From: Ramlibacter sp.
Lineage (GTDB): Bacteria > Pseudomonadota > Gammaproteobacteria > Burkholderiales > Burkholderiaceae_C
Direction: 5' to 3'
NCBI GenBank assembly: GCA_021156245.1
Contig: JAJNBO010000171.1
Coordinates: 1 to 6,217 of the forward strand
Length of the DNA stretch: 6,217 nucleotides
A model generated the notes under the pieces. That model was not told the origin of the DNA, did no database searches, and saw nothing but the letters and a program-made list of their open reading frames with translations. Positions 1 to 6,169 of the stretch are shown piece by piece; the stretch's first letter is position 1; the number at the start of each line of letters is the position of its first letter. A program made the position numbers and the translations under genes.

Positions 1-448
1 GCATCATCATGCGGCGCGCCGGCGGCAGGTTGCCTTCGATGTGGTCGTGTTCCGCGAAGGAGAAGTGGATCGGCATCGGCTCGCTGCTGGTCCCCACCTC
101 GAGCGGGACGCCGTGGTTCTGCAGCAGCAGCTGGAACTGCTCCAGGTAGTACGGTGCGTACAGGTCCGGACGCGTGAGCGTGGTTTCGTAGCGCCCCGCG
201 CTGGCCACGAAGCCGTAGCTGAGGCCCGAGTTTTCCAGTTGCGCCTGCGGGATCACGCTGTCGGTCTGGATGCGCACGAACGGATAGCAGCCTCGCACGC
301 GCCCGGGCAGCGAGTCTCCCGCCACGAACCGCTGCATCGCCTCGCGCAGGTGGTTGATCTGCTGCGCATAGATCGTCTGCACCTGCGCCAGCGCGCTTTG
401 CGCGTCGGTGTGGAAAGTGGGCGCGATGAAAGGCGGCATGAAAGGCAT
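1..448 (-). CDS. amn: AMP nucleosidase, N-terminal part (3' end outside window)
   Basis: AMP nucleosidase hydrolyses AMP to adenine and ribose 5-phosphate in the cytoplasm, in purine salvage and adenylate control. The frame reads without a stop from the ATG at 448-446 to the left edge, giving 149 residues of a protein that is usually about 480-500 long. What is visible is the family's N-terminal domain. Residues 85-113 (GRYETTLTRP, then LEQFQLLLQNHG) line up with GSYTTTITRP and LNEQLTLLYQDYG, recalled from E. coli Amn. A predicted helix at residues 15-43 comes before them. The catalytic nucleoside-phosphorylase-like domain lies beyond the edge. The ATG at 448 has a weak AGG only 3 nt upstream. 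A second in-frame ATG (Met4, 439-437) is possible but has no better ribosome binding site. The gene diverges from the 86-residue gene at 620. The family call is firm; the exact start is less so. Confidence 0.88.
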   Translation of the reverse strand, partial: MPFMPPFIAPTFHTDAQSALAQVQTIYAQQINHLREAMQRFVAGDSLPGRVRGCYPFVRIQTDSVIPQAQLENSGLSYGFVASAGRYETTLTRPDLYAPYYLEQFQLLLQNHGVPLEVGTSSEPMPIHFSFAEHDHIEGNLPPARRMMM

Positions 449-619
449 GCGCCTATTGTGCAACCGCCATGCGCAAGGTCTTTTCGACCCGGCCGGCGGT
501 GCGCCACTGTCCTACAAGGTGAAACGGCCCCAGACGACGTTACAACTTGCCTCCTCCGACGAAAGTTCAGGCATCGAAAACGACGCCTGACAAGAGCGAA
601 ATCAAAGGAGTTCAAGAAA
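449..619. other. Divergent intergenic region, amn / 86-aa gene
   Basis: This 171-bp spacer should hold promoters for both diverging genes. I searched both strands for paired -35/-10 boxes at 16-18 nt spacing and found none I would defend. AT-richer patches such as TTACAACTTGC (540-550) have no matching partner box. No RNA gene or long inverted repeat was seen. The only clear signal is the ribosome binding site of the downstream gene at 604-610. Confidence 0.4.
604..610 (+). promoter_or_regulatory. Ribosome binding site fixing the start of the 86-aa gene
   Basis: AAAGGAG lies 9 nt before the ATG at 620-622. It is a near-ideal Shine-Dalgarno sequence. The frame stays open far upstream of 620, so this site decides for the short 86-residue product rather than a longer one. 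Confidence 0.75.
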
Positions 620-880
620 ATGACGACGCAAACCGTGGCAGCCAACCCCTTTGCCCTGATGGTCGACCCCGCCCAGGTTCGCGCCCACATCGACAGCTCC
701 GAACAACTGGGAAAACTCAGTCAGCGCCAGTGCCACCCCCTCGACCGCGCCGTCATTCGCTGCGCCAGCGCCGAAATCGCCGCTTTCGACGCCAAGATCG
801 ACCGCACCACGATCTACCTGCCGCCGGAAGAAGAGAAGCAGGCCCCCGTCACCCGCACCTACACGCGCCGCGTCAACTGA
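620..880 (+). CDS. Small hypothetical protein, 86 aa
   Basis: Function is not recognised. The product is a soluble-looking 86-residue protein without a signal peptide or membrane segment. It starts MTTQTVAANPFALMVDP. A central block reads SSEQLGKLSQRQCHPLDRAVI (residues 26-46), with Cys38 followed by a PLD motif. The tail holds an acidic stretch, PPEEEK (residues 68-73), and ends in RTYTRRVN. The NPFALM opening and the Cys-x-Pro-Leu-Asp block resemble small conserved hypothetical proteins I recall from Burkholderiales genomes, but I cannot name a family. The start is chosen from the strong AAAGGAG site 9 nt upstream. The open frame extends upstream to about 41, but that part is antisense to amn and then non-coding. 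The stop codon lies in an inverted repeat shared with the converging gene. Nothing shows a role for it alongside amn. Confidence 0.75.
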   Translation: MTTQTVAANPFALMVDPAQVRAHIDSSEQLGKLSQRQCHPLDRAVIRCASAEIAAFDAKIDRTTIYLPPEEEKQAPVTRTYTRRVN

Positions 881-919
881 CGCTGCGCGCCGGTCCGCAA
901 GGCGTCAGCTGACGCGGCG
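866..919. terminator. Inverted repeat spanning both convergent gene ends, putative bidirectional terminator
   Basis: The 18-nt arm CGCCGCGTCAACTGACGC (866-883) is repeated in inverted form at 902-919 as GCGTCAGCTGACGCGGCG, with an 18-nt loop. Seventeen of 18 positions pair. The exception (876 with 909) is an A.C mismatch in the plus transcript but a U.G wobble in the minus transcript. Each arm contains a 14-nt near-perfect or perfect palindrome (870-883, 902-915). Both stop codons lie in the structure (878-880 plus, 907-905 minus). No U-run follows on either side, so a classical intrinsic terminator is not proven. A structure that stabilises RNA ends or acts with Rho is also possible. Confidence 0.5.
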
Positions 920-2770
920 GATCGGGATCCCGAGGGGTTGCGGCCGCGGCGGATTCACCTGCTGCTGTCGCAACCAGACTTCCTCGCGGCGCTCCTGGTC
1001 CCGGCGCGCCTGTTCCGCGGCCAGCGCGCGCTGGCGCAACTCCTCTTCACGCCGCGCCTGCTCTTCGCGCTGGGCCTGCTCCTGCCGCGCCTGCAGTTCG
1101 CGGTGGCGCTTGGCTTCGGCCTCGCGCGCCTGCTGCGCGCGGCGCGCCTGCACCGTCTGTTCCTCGCGCCCAGCCTGCTCCTGCAGGCGCGCCAGTTGCT
1201 GGCGGCGCGCGTCGGCCAGGCGCGCTTCTTCGGCCTTGCGAGCCTGCCCGATGCGCCTTTCCTCTTCGGCCCTGCGCGCCTGGGCCAGCCGCTTTTCCTC
1301 GGCGGCCTTGCGAGCGGCGGCGGCCACCGCGGCGCGGCGCTCTTCCTCGCGCTTGGCGATCGCCCGTTTCTGCTCCTGCTTCTGCTCCGCTTCGCGCCGG
1401 GCCAGCGCCAGGCGGCGCTCTTCGTCCGCCTTCTTGGCGGCGACGGCGCGGCGGCGCTCCTCGGCGCGCTTGGCGTCGGCGCTGGCCGCGGCCGTGCGCC
1501 GCTGCTGCTCGGCGCGCGCGGCGGCCGCCCGCTCCTCGGCGCGTTCCTGTTCTTCTTCGGCGGCCCGCTTCGCCGCAAGCCGCTTCTGCTCCTGCTGCTC
1601 GCGGGCAGCGCGGGCCTGGGCGGCCTTGGCCTGCTGCGCCTGCCGCTTTTCCGCGGCAGCTTCCGCGCGCGCGGCGGCTTCCGCGCGCGCGGCGGCTTCC
1701 GCTTGCGCTTCTGCCCGGGCCGCCGCGTGCGCCTCGGCGCGCGCCCGCGCTTCGGCGGCCGCGCGGGCGGCATCCGCCTGCGCGGCCTGGGCCGCCGTGC
1801 CCGGCGCAGTCACCCGCAGGGCGGCGGCGCCGGCATGGGCCGGTCCAACTTGCAGGTTGGGAATGGCCTGGGCCTTGGCGGGAGCGACCGGTGGCGCGGG
1901 AGCCTGCGCCGCTGCCATCGGCGGAAGTTGCGCGGGCGGCATCTTGGCTTGCGCCAGCGGGCCGGGCGCAGCCGCGGGCTTGGCGCCCGGAAGCGACGCG
2001 GCGGGGCCGGAGATGATGATGTCGCGACCCTTGTTCACCAGCGTGGTCGTGGGCGGCGCGACCGGCGCGACCGGCGCGGACTGTGCCACCGCCGGCATGC
2101 TCACCGTGGGCTCGCCACGGCGGCGGGCGCCGGCCCAGCGGTCGAAATCGTCGGTGGCCGCGAAGGCAGCTTGCGGGCCGCGCGCGAGATTGCGCTCGCG
2201 GAAGATCACGCGCTGGCCATTGCGCACCTCCATCGCCTCGCCCTTTTCGCCGTAGACAACGCCAGCGCCGGTGAGCACCGCGACGCGCGTGACGCCCTGC
2301 TTCGAGTCGACGTCGATCCGGTAGTCGCCTACCGCGCGGGCACGGAAGGCCAGGTTGGGCGTGCCGATCTCGAAGCTGTCGCCCGGCTGCATGCGGGTGA
2401 CGGAGAAAGCCACGCTGCCCTGGGTGAGGCTCAATTGCGTGGCGTTCTCGACGACGTTTTCCAGGACCAACTGCGTCTGGCTGTCCAGCCGCAGCGCGTG
2501 GCCGCCGGCTTGCAATTCGGCGCGGGAGCCGCGGTCAGTCCAGAGCCGGTCGCCGCGCTTGAGCACGCGGCGCGGCTGCACGTCCTGCCATTCGGTGTCG
2601 CCCTGCGGCGCGTAGGCGACGGATCCCTCGGCGTGCTGGAGGTGCGCGGCCGGCACGGACACCACTTGCGCCCATGCGGCGCCACCGCATGCCAAGGCCA
2701 GGGCTGCCAGGGCGAAGGTCCACCGGCGGGAGCCCCTGCCTCCGGTGCGTGTGACATGCTGCGCGTCCAT
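905..2770 (-). CDS. Exported FecR-domain protein with long Ala/Glu/Arg-rich coiled coil
   Basis: This 621-residue protein has a signal peptide: basic residues 8-16, a hydrophobic core at 17-32 and likely cleavage after AWA at 32-34. A FecR-type domain follows at about 44-190. Its signature pieces are EGSVAY, KRGDRLWTD, RAELQAG, LSLTQGSVAFSV, IGTPNLAFRARAVGDYRIDV and NGQRVIF. The motif DDFDRWA (207-213) closes this part, as it does in proteins I recall as FecR/DUF6600. Residues 219-322 are a Pro/Ala linker. Residues 323-604 are a highly charged Ala/Glu/Arg/Gln/Lys coiled coil like the middle of TolA. The tail is proline-rich and ends IPIRRVS. No sigma factor or TonB receptor gene lies nearby, so FecR-like signalling is not supported. 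A periplasmic scaffold or envelope role is inference. The ATG at 2770 has no good Shine-Dalgarno sequence, but it gives a complete signal peptide. The gene lies 107 bp after gor on the same strand. Confidence 0.85.
   Translation of the reverse strand: MDAQHVTRTGGRGSRRWTFALAALALACGGAAWAQVVSVPAAHLQHAEGSVAYAPQGDTEWQDVQPRRVLKRGDRLWTDRGSRAELQAGGHALRLDSQTQLVLENVVENATQLSLTQGSVAFSVTRMQPGDSFEIGTPNLAFRARAVGDYRIDVDSKQGVTRVAVLTGAGVVYGEKGEAMEVRNGQRVIFRERNLARGPQAAFAATDDFDRWAGARRRGEPTVSMPAVAQSAPVAPVAPPTTTLVNKGRDIIISGPAASLPGAKPAAAPGPLAQAKMPPAQLPPMAAAQAPAPPVAPAKAQAIPNLQVGPAHAGAAALRVTAPGTAAQAAQADAARAAAEARARAEAHAAARAEAQAEAAARAEAAARAEAAAEKRQAQQAKAAQARAAREQQEQKRLAAKRAAEEEQERAEERAAAARAEQQRRTAAASADAKRAEERRRAVAAKKADEERRLALARREAEQKQEQKRAIAKREEERRAAVAAAARKAAEEKRLAQARRAEEERRIGQARKAEEARLADARRQQLARLQEQAGREEQTVQARRAQQAREAEAKRHRELQARQEQAQREEQARREEELRQRALAAEQARRDQERREEVWLRQQQVNPPRPQPLGIPIRRVS
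1659..1694 (-). repeat. 18-bp tandem repeat, two exact copies
   Basis: GCTTCCGCGCGCGCGGCG occurs at 1659-1676 and again at 1677-1694; a third copy from 1695 diverges after about 8 nt. The repeat lies in frame in the coiled-coil gene, at about residues 359-371, and encodes hexapeptide steps of the type AEAAAR. Copy number could change by slippage in steps of 6 residues without a frameshift. Confidence 0.85.
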
Positions 2771-2851
2771 GCGATATTGAACGCCTGAGCCACCGTTTCC
2801 GTGAACAAAGACCGTGTAAAGCCCGCAGAGCCAGCGTGACTTTCCGTTGGT

Positions 2852-2870
2852 CGCGTGAAATTCTCACGCG
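2852..2870 (-). terminator. Hairpin just after gor, possible terminator or operator
   Basis: CGCGTGA (2852-2858) and TCACGCG (2864-2870) form a perfect 7-bp stem with a 5-nt loop. It starts 8 nt after the gor stop codon in gor's direction of transcription. The sequence after it on that strand (ACCAACGG) has no U-run, so intrinsic termination would be weak. Termination or mRNA 3'-end protection for gor is the simplest reading. The same palindrome also lies about 80 bp upstream of the FecR/coiled-coil gene and could be an operator for it. Confidence 0.5.
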
Positions 2871-2877
2871 GCCGTTT

Positions 2878-4245
2878 TCAGGGCGCGACCGGCTCCCGCA
2901 TGGTGACGAACTCTTCCGCAGCGGTCGGGTGGATGCCGATGGTCGCGTCGAACACGGCCTTGGTGGCGCCCGCTTTCAGCGCGACGGCAAATCCCTGGAC
3001 GATCTCGCCAGCTTCGGGCCCGACCATGTGGAGACCCACCACACGGTCGCTCGCGGCATCCACCACGAGCTTCATCAGCGTGCGCTCACTGTTTCCGCTG
3101 AGCGTGTGCTTCAAGGCCTTGAATTCCGAGCGGAAGATGCGAACCGCCCCATGACGCGCGCGCGCCTCGGACTCCGAGAGGCCGACCGTGCCGATGTTGG
3201 GATGGGTGAAGACGGCCGTGGGCACCAGTTCATAGGCCATGGAGCGCTCGCCGGACCCGAACAGCTGGTCCACCACCACCATGGCTTCGGCCAATGCCAC
3301 GGGCGTCAGCTGCAGGCGCGCGGTCACGTCGCCGATGGCCAGGATGGAGGACACGGAGGTGCGAAACCGTTCGTCGACTTCGATGGCGCCGGCCTTGCCT
3401 TGCCGCACGCCGACAGCCTCGAGGCCGAGGCCACTGGCATTCGGCACCCGGCCGGTCGCATACAGCACCGAGTCCGCCACCAGCATCTCGCCCCCGGACA
3501 GGGTGAGGTGAAAACCGTCGGCGCGCTTCGCGATCGCGCTCACCTCGGTACGCACCCGCAGGTCGACGCCGTTCTTGCGCGTCTCCTGCGCCAGGAAGTC
3601 CTGCACCTCGTGGTCGAAGCCGCGCAGCACCTGCTCACCCCGGTAGATCTGCGTGACGTGCGAACCCAGGCCGTTGAAGATCGACGCGAATTCGCAGGCG
3701 ATGTAGCCACCGCCGACCACCGCCAGCCGGTGCGGAAAGGGATCGAGGTCGAACATGCTGTCGGAGGTCAGCACGCATTCCCGCCCCGGAAAGTCCGGCA
3801 CGGTGGGCGTGCCGCCGGTCGCCAGCAGGATGTGCTTCGCGCGCCAGCGCCGCATGCCGGCGGTGGTCTGGACCTGCACCGTGTGCGCATCGACGACCGT
3901 GGCCCACCCCCGCACCACCTGCACCCCGGCGCCGTGGAGCAGGTCGGCATACACCTTGTTCAGGCGGCCGATCTCGCCGGCCCGGTTGGCCTTGAGTGCC
4001 TGCCAGTCGAAGCGGGGCTTCCCCACGTCCCAGCCGAAGCCGGCCGCGTCGCGGAAGTCCTCGGCGTAGTGCGCCGCGAAGCTATAGAGCTTCTTCGGAA
4101 TGCAGCCCACGTTGACACAGGTGCCGCCAAGGGCGGCTGCCTCGGCCAGCACCACGCGGGCGCCGCGCTGGGCCGACATGCGCGCCGCACGCACGCCGCC
4201 GCTGCCGCCGCCGACGACGAAGAGGTCGCAATCGAATCCGCTCAT
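2878..4245 (-). CDS. gor: Glutathione-disulfide reductase (NADPH)
   Basis: This cytoplasmic flavoenzyme reduces glutathione disulfide to two glutathione molecules with NADPH. At 455 residues it matches the family length (E. coli Gor is 450). The FAD-binding GGGSGG lies at 12-17. The redox-active disulfide motif GGTCVNVGCIPKK lies at 40-52, with Cys43 and Cys48. ATGG at 142-145 follows. The NADPH-binding motif GGGYIACEFA lies at 178-187. Arg202 and Arg208 in YRGEQVLR occupy the positions that select NADPH over NADH in E. coli Gor. GDVT of the second FAD motif lies at 305-308. The dimer-interface HPTAAEE at 439-445 supplies the catalytic His439 and Glu444. These residues favour glutathione reductase over lipoamide or mercuric reductase. 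The ATG at 4245 has AGGAG 7 nt upstream. The gene diverges from the lipid-transport operon; no OxyR-type site was recognised upstream. Confidence 0.95.
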   Translation of the reverse strand: MSGFDCDLFVVGGGSGGVRAARMSAQRGARVVLAEAAALGGTCVNVGCIPKKLYSFAAHYAEDFRDAAGFGWDVGKPRFDWQALKANRAGEIGRLNKVYADLLHGAGVQVVRGWATVVDAHTVQVQTTAGMRRWRAKHILLATGGTPTVPDFPGRECVLTSDSMFDLDPFPHRLAVVGGGYIACEFASIFNGLGSHVTQIYRGEQVLRGFDHEVQDFLAQETRKNGVDLRVRTEVSAIAKRADGFHLTLSGGEMLVADSVLYATGRVPNASGLGLEAVGVRQGKAGAIEVDERFRTSVSSILAIGDVTARLQLTPVALAEAMVVVDQLFGSGERSMAYELVPTAVFTHPNIGTVGLSESEARARHGAVRIFRSEFKALKHTLSGNSERTLMKLVVDAASDRVVGLHMVGPEAGEIVQGFAVALKAGATKAVFDATIGIHPTAAEEFVTMREPVAP

Positions 4246-4252
4246 CCGCTTT

Positions 4253-4257
4253 CTCCT
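4253..4257 (-). promoter_or_regulatory. Ribosome binding site of gor
   Basis: On the minus strand AAGGAGAA lies just before the gor ATG, with its AGGAG core at 4257-4253 and 7 nt of spacing to the start codon at 4245. It supports this start for gor. Confidence 0.75.
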
Positions 4258-4258
4258 T

Positions 4259-4298
4259 GGCAGCGCACTGGCTGCATGGCTCGACTGTAGGCGCTGCC
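4259..4298. repeat. 8-bp inverted repeat in the gor / permease divergent spacer
   Basis: GGCAGCGC (4259-4266) and GCGCTGCC (4291-4298) are perfect inverted copies with a 24-nt loop. They occupy the middle of the 92-bp spacer (4246-4337) between two divergent genes. One arm lies right beside the gor ribosome binding site. It could be an operator for either gene or a leader hairpin of the gor mRNA. At this GC content an 8-bp repeat may also be chance. No paired promoter boxes were found in the spacer. Confidence 0.35.
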
Positions 4299-4337
4299 TT
4301 ACGACCCTGCAGGGCAGCGGCCAGTACCATTCGCGCC

Positions 4338-5138
4338 ATGCATCTTTCCACGTGGTACCGCCGGGTGGGCCGCACCAGCCTGGCGCCCGTGCGCTGGGCG
4401 GCGGCGTGGGCGCGCATCACGTTCTTCGGTTCGGTGATGGTGGTGCGCGCGCTGTCGCCGCGCAGCTATGGCCCCGAGACCCGCTACAACCTGGCGCGGC
4501 ACGTCTACCTCGACACCGCGCCCATCCTCGGCTGGTTCACGGTCCTCATCGCGCTGTTCACGCTGATCATCACCCGCATCGTGGTGTCCACCTCGTCGCG
4601 CTACGGCCTGTCCGAGTACGCGCTCGAGATGGTGATCCGGGTCCTGGTCGTCGAACTGATCCCGCTGACGGCCGCGCTGTTCGTGGCCTTGCGCTGCACC
4701 ATCCCGAGCGGCGCGGCGCTGGTGGAGATGCGCGGGACGGGGCACTTCGGCGAGCTGCACCGCAGGCGCCTCGACCCGATCACCGTGGAGGTCCTGCCGC
4801 GGCTGATCGCGGGCATCTTCTGCAGCGTGACCCTCACGGCCCTGAGCTGCATCGTCGCCGGGGTGCTGGCCTATCCGGCCGTCTACGGCTTCACTTCGGC
4901 CGCCCTGGACGGATACGTCCACATGGCGGGGCGCGTGTTCGACCCGCTGTTCACCTTCATCTTCGTGCTGAAAGTCGCCTTCTTCGCCATCGCCGTGTCC
5001 ATCATCCCCATGGCCTCCGGGTTGAACAACATCGAGGACGACGGCTCGCGCGAGAGCGCAGCGCTCCAGGGCCTGGTGCGCATGTTCGGCGTGCTGCTGG
5101 TGCTGCAGGCGCTGGCCCTGGTGGGCAACTACTTCTGA
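4338..5138 (+). CDS. MlaE-family ABC transporter permease
   Basis: This is the inner-membrane permease of an Mla/Mce-type lipid transporter, which moves phospholipid or related lipids between the inner and outer membrane. The product has 266 residues, close to the roughly 260 of E. coli MlaE. Visible parts are an N-terminal amphipathic region with ARITFFGSVMVV (25-36) and hydrophobic segments at about 57-83, 95-118, 153-178, 202-226 and 246-266. The core ELIPLTAALFVALR (106-119) matches the MlaE DLGPVLTALLFAGR region. The loop after it keeps MR-x-T and Asp-Pro, but is otherwise basic (HRRRLDP, 141-147). The ATG at 4338 is chosen because it begins the family-like N-terminus; its ribosome binding site is weak. 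A TTG at 4257 would add 27 unlikely residues. The next gene starts 2 nt after the stop codon. I avoid the name mlaE because several paralogous systems exist. Confidence 0.85.
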   Translation: MHLSTWYRRVGRTSLAPVRWAAAWARITFFGSVMVVRALSPRSYGPETRYNLARHVYLDTAPILGWFTVLIALFTLIITRIVVSTSSRYGLSEYALEMVIRVLVVELIPLTAALFVALRCTIPSGAALVEMRGTGHFGELHRRRLDPITVEVLPRLIAGIFCSVTLTALSCIVAGVLAYPAVYGFTSAALDGYVHMAGRVFDPLFTFIFVLKVAFFAIAVSIIPMASGLNNIEDDGSRESAALQGLVRMFGVLLVLQALALVGNYF

Positions 5139-5140
5139 CC

Positions 5141-6169
5141 ATGGCCGACGAACCCAAGCGCGCACCCCCGCCGCCGGATACCTCGGCGCAGAAGTCCGAG
5201 CCCGCGGGCAAGAACGTGCCCGTGAAGAACCTGCAGCTGAAGGCCGCGCTGCTGCTTGCCTTCACGCTTGCATTGATCCTGGCCGCCGCGTTGTTCCTCG
5301 TGCAGGCCCGCGGCTACTTCGAACCCAAGCAGCGGCTCGTGCTGGTGACCGACAACGCGGAGGGCGTGGTCGCCGGCATGGATCTCACGTTTTCTGGCTT
5401 CCCGATCGGGACGGTCCGGCGCGTTTCGCTCGGCGACCGGGGCAACGTCATGATCGAGATCGACGTGCGCAGGGAGGACGCCAAGTGGCTGCGCGCCTCC
5501 AGCGTGTTCACGCTGGTCACGCCGATCTTCGGCGCCTCGCAGCTGCGCGCCTACAGCGGCGTGCTGACCGACCCGCCGCTGGAACCCGGGGCGCAGCGGC
5601 CCGTGCTGCGCGGCGACTTCAACGAGGAGATCGGACGGGTGATCGGCGCGACCCGCGACGTGCTGGACAACCTGAACCAGATCACGGCGGAAAGCTCCGA
5701 GTTCAACCGCTCCATGGCCAACCTGCAGGTGTTCACCGAGAAGCTGCAGAGCCGGCGCGGCGCGCTGCATGCGATCTTCGGCAACGAGGAGGACGCGCGC
5801 AAGCTGGTGGCGGCGGTGGAGCGCGCCAACGCCGCGATGGCGCAGATCCAGACGCTGGCGAATCGCGGCAGCACGCTGGTGCAGAACGCGGACACGTGCG
5901 TGTTCGCACGCGGCGGCGTTGCCGACGACGCGCAGGCCAGCCTGCAGGAGCTGCGCTCGCTGCTGGTCGACGCGCGCGGCAGCCTGCAGAAGATGGATTC
6001 CGTGCTCACCGAGGCGCAGGGCGTGGCCGGCAACGTGCGCACGGCCACCGAGGACCTGGGCAGCCTGCGCACCGACGTCGAAGTGAACCTGCGCAAGATC
6101 GAAGACCTGGTCAACGACCTGAACCGGAAATTCCCTTTCGCGAAAGAGCGCAGGGTGGAACTGCCATGA
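5141..6169 (+). CDS. MlaD-family MCE-domain protein
   Basis: This is the periplasmic, membrane-anchored substrate-binding subunit of the transporter. The product has 342 residues. The order is a Pro-rich cytoplasmic start (1-30), one transmembrane helix (about 33-54) and an MCE domain at about 64-158. Within it lie EGVVAGMDLTFSGFPIGTV (74-92), VMIEIDV (103-109) and the TPIFGASQLRAYSG strand region (127-140). A long helical part at about 162-335, with heptad-like spacing of Leu, Val and Ile, follows. E. coli MlaD is only about 183 residues; MCE proteins of this length with a C-terminal helix are common in other Mce/Mla-type operons. The ATG is 2 nt after the permease stop codon, so the two are almost certainly co-transcribed and translationally linked. 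The stop codon overlaps the start of the lipoprotein gene (ATGA). Cys253 is the only cysteine in the protein. The frame stays open upstream to about 4100, but that part overlaps the permease gene and gor. Confidence 0.88.
   Translation: MADEPKRAPPPPDTSAQKSEPAGKNVPVKNLQLKAALLLAFTLALILAAALFLVQARGYFEPKQRLVLVTDNAEGVVAGMDLTFSGFPIGTVRRVSLGDRGNVMIEIDVRREDAKWLRASSVFTLVTPIFGASQLRAYSGVLTDPPLEPGAQRPVLRGDFNEEIGRVIGATRDVLDNLNQITAESSEFNRSMANLQVFTEKLQSRRGALHAIFGNEEDARKLVAAVERANAAMAQIQTLANRGSTLVQNADTCVFARGGVADDAQASLQELRSLLVDARGSLQKMDSVLTEAQGVAGNVRTATEDLGSLRTDVEVNLRKIEDLVNDLNRKFPFAKERRVELP

Noticed and set aside
253..690. A 145-codon minus-strand frame across the amn start and spacer
   Set aside because: It overlaps amn in another frame and is Arg/Cys-rich like other shadow frames. 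The amn frame matches a known family.
41..880. An upstream extension of the 86-aa gene to 279 residues
   Set aside because: The added part is antisense to amn and then crosses the divergent spacer. The strong AAAGGAG at 604-610 marks the start at 620.
922..933. Perfect 12-bp palindrome TCGGGATCCCGA next to the convergent repeat
   Set aside because: It lies inside the coding end of the FecR/coiled-coil gene and encodes Gly-Ile-Pro. It has no spacing or partner suggesting a site, and such palindromes are expected at this GC content.
2743..2770. Twin-arginine (Tat) signal in the FecR/coiled-coil protein, from GSRRWTF
   Set aside because: The Arg-Arg pair is present, but the Phe-Leu-Lys part of the consensus is not at the right positions and the core is strongly hydrophobic. 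A standard Sec signal peptide is the simpler reading.
938..2788. A 616-codon open frame on the plus strand, and a 381-codon one at 1110-2255, antisense to the coiled-coil gene
   Set aside because: The coiled-coil gene is Ala/Glu/Arg/Gln-rich at very high GC, which removes stop codons from all frames. The antisense products are low-complexity and have no start context or domain. The minus frame has a signal peptide and a FecR domain.
4305..4314. 10-bp palindrome CCCTGCAGGG upstream of the permease
   Set aside because: It is short and has no repeat partner or position relative to a recognisable promoter. Chance is likely.
4100..5140. An upstream extension of the MCE protein to 689 residues
   Set aside because: It would overlap gor and the whole permease gene in another frame. 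The ATG at 5141 gives the expected cytoplasmic tail, transmembrane helix and MCE domain order.
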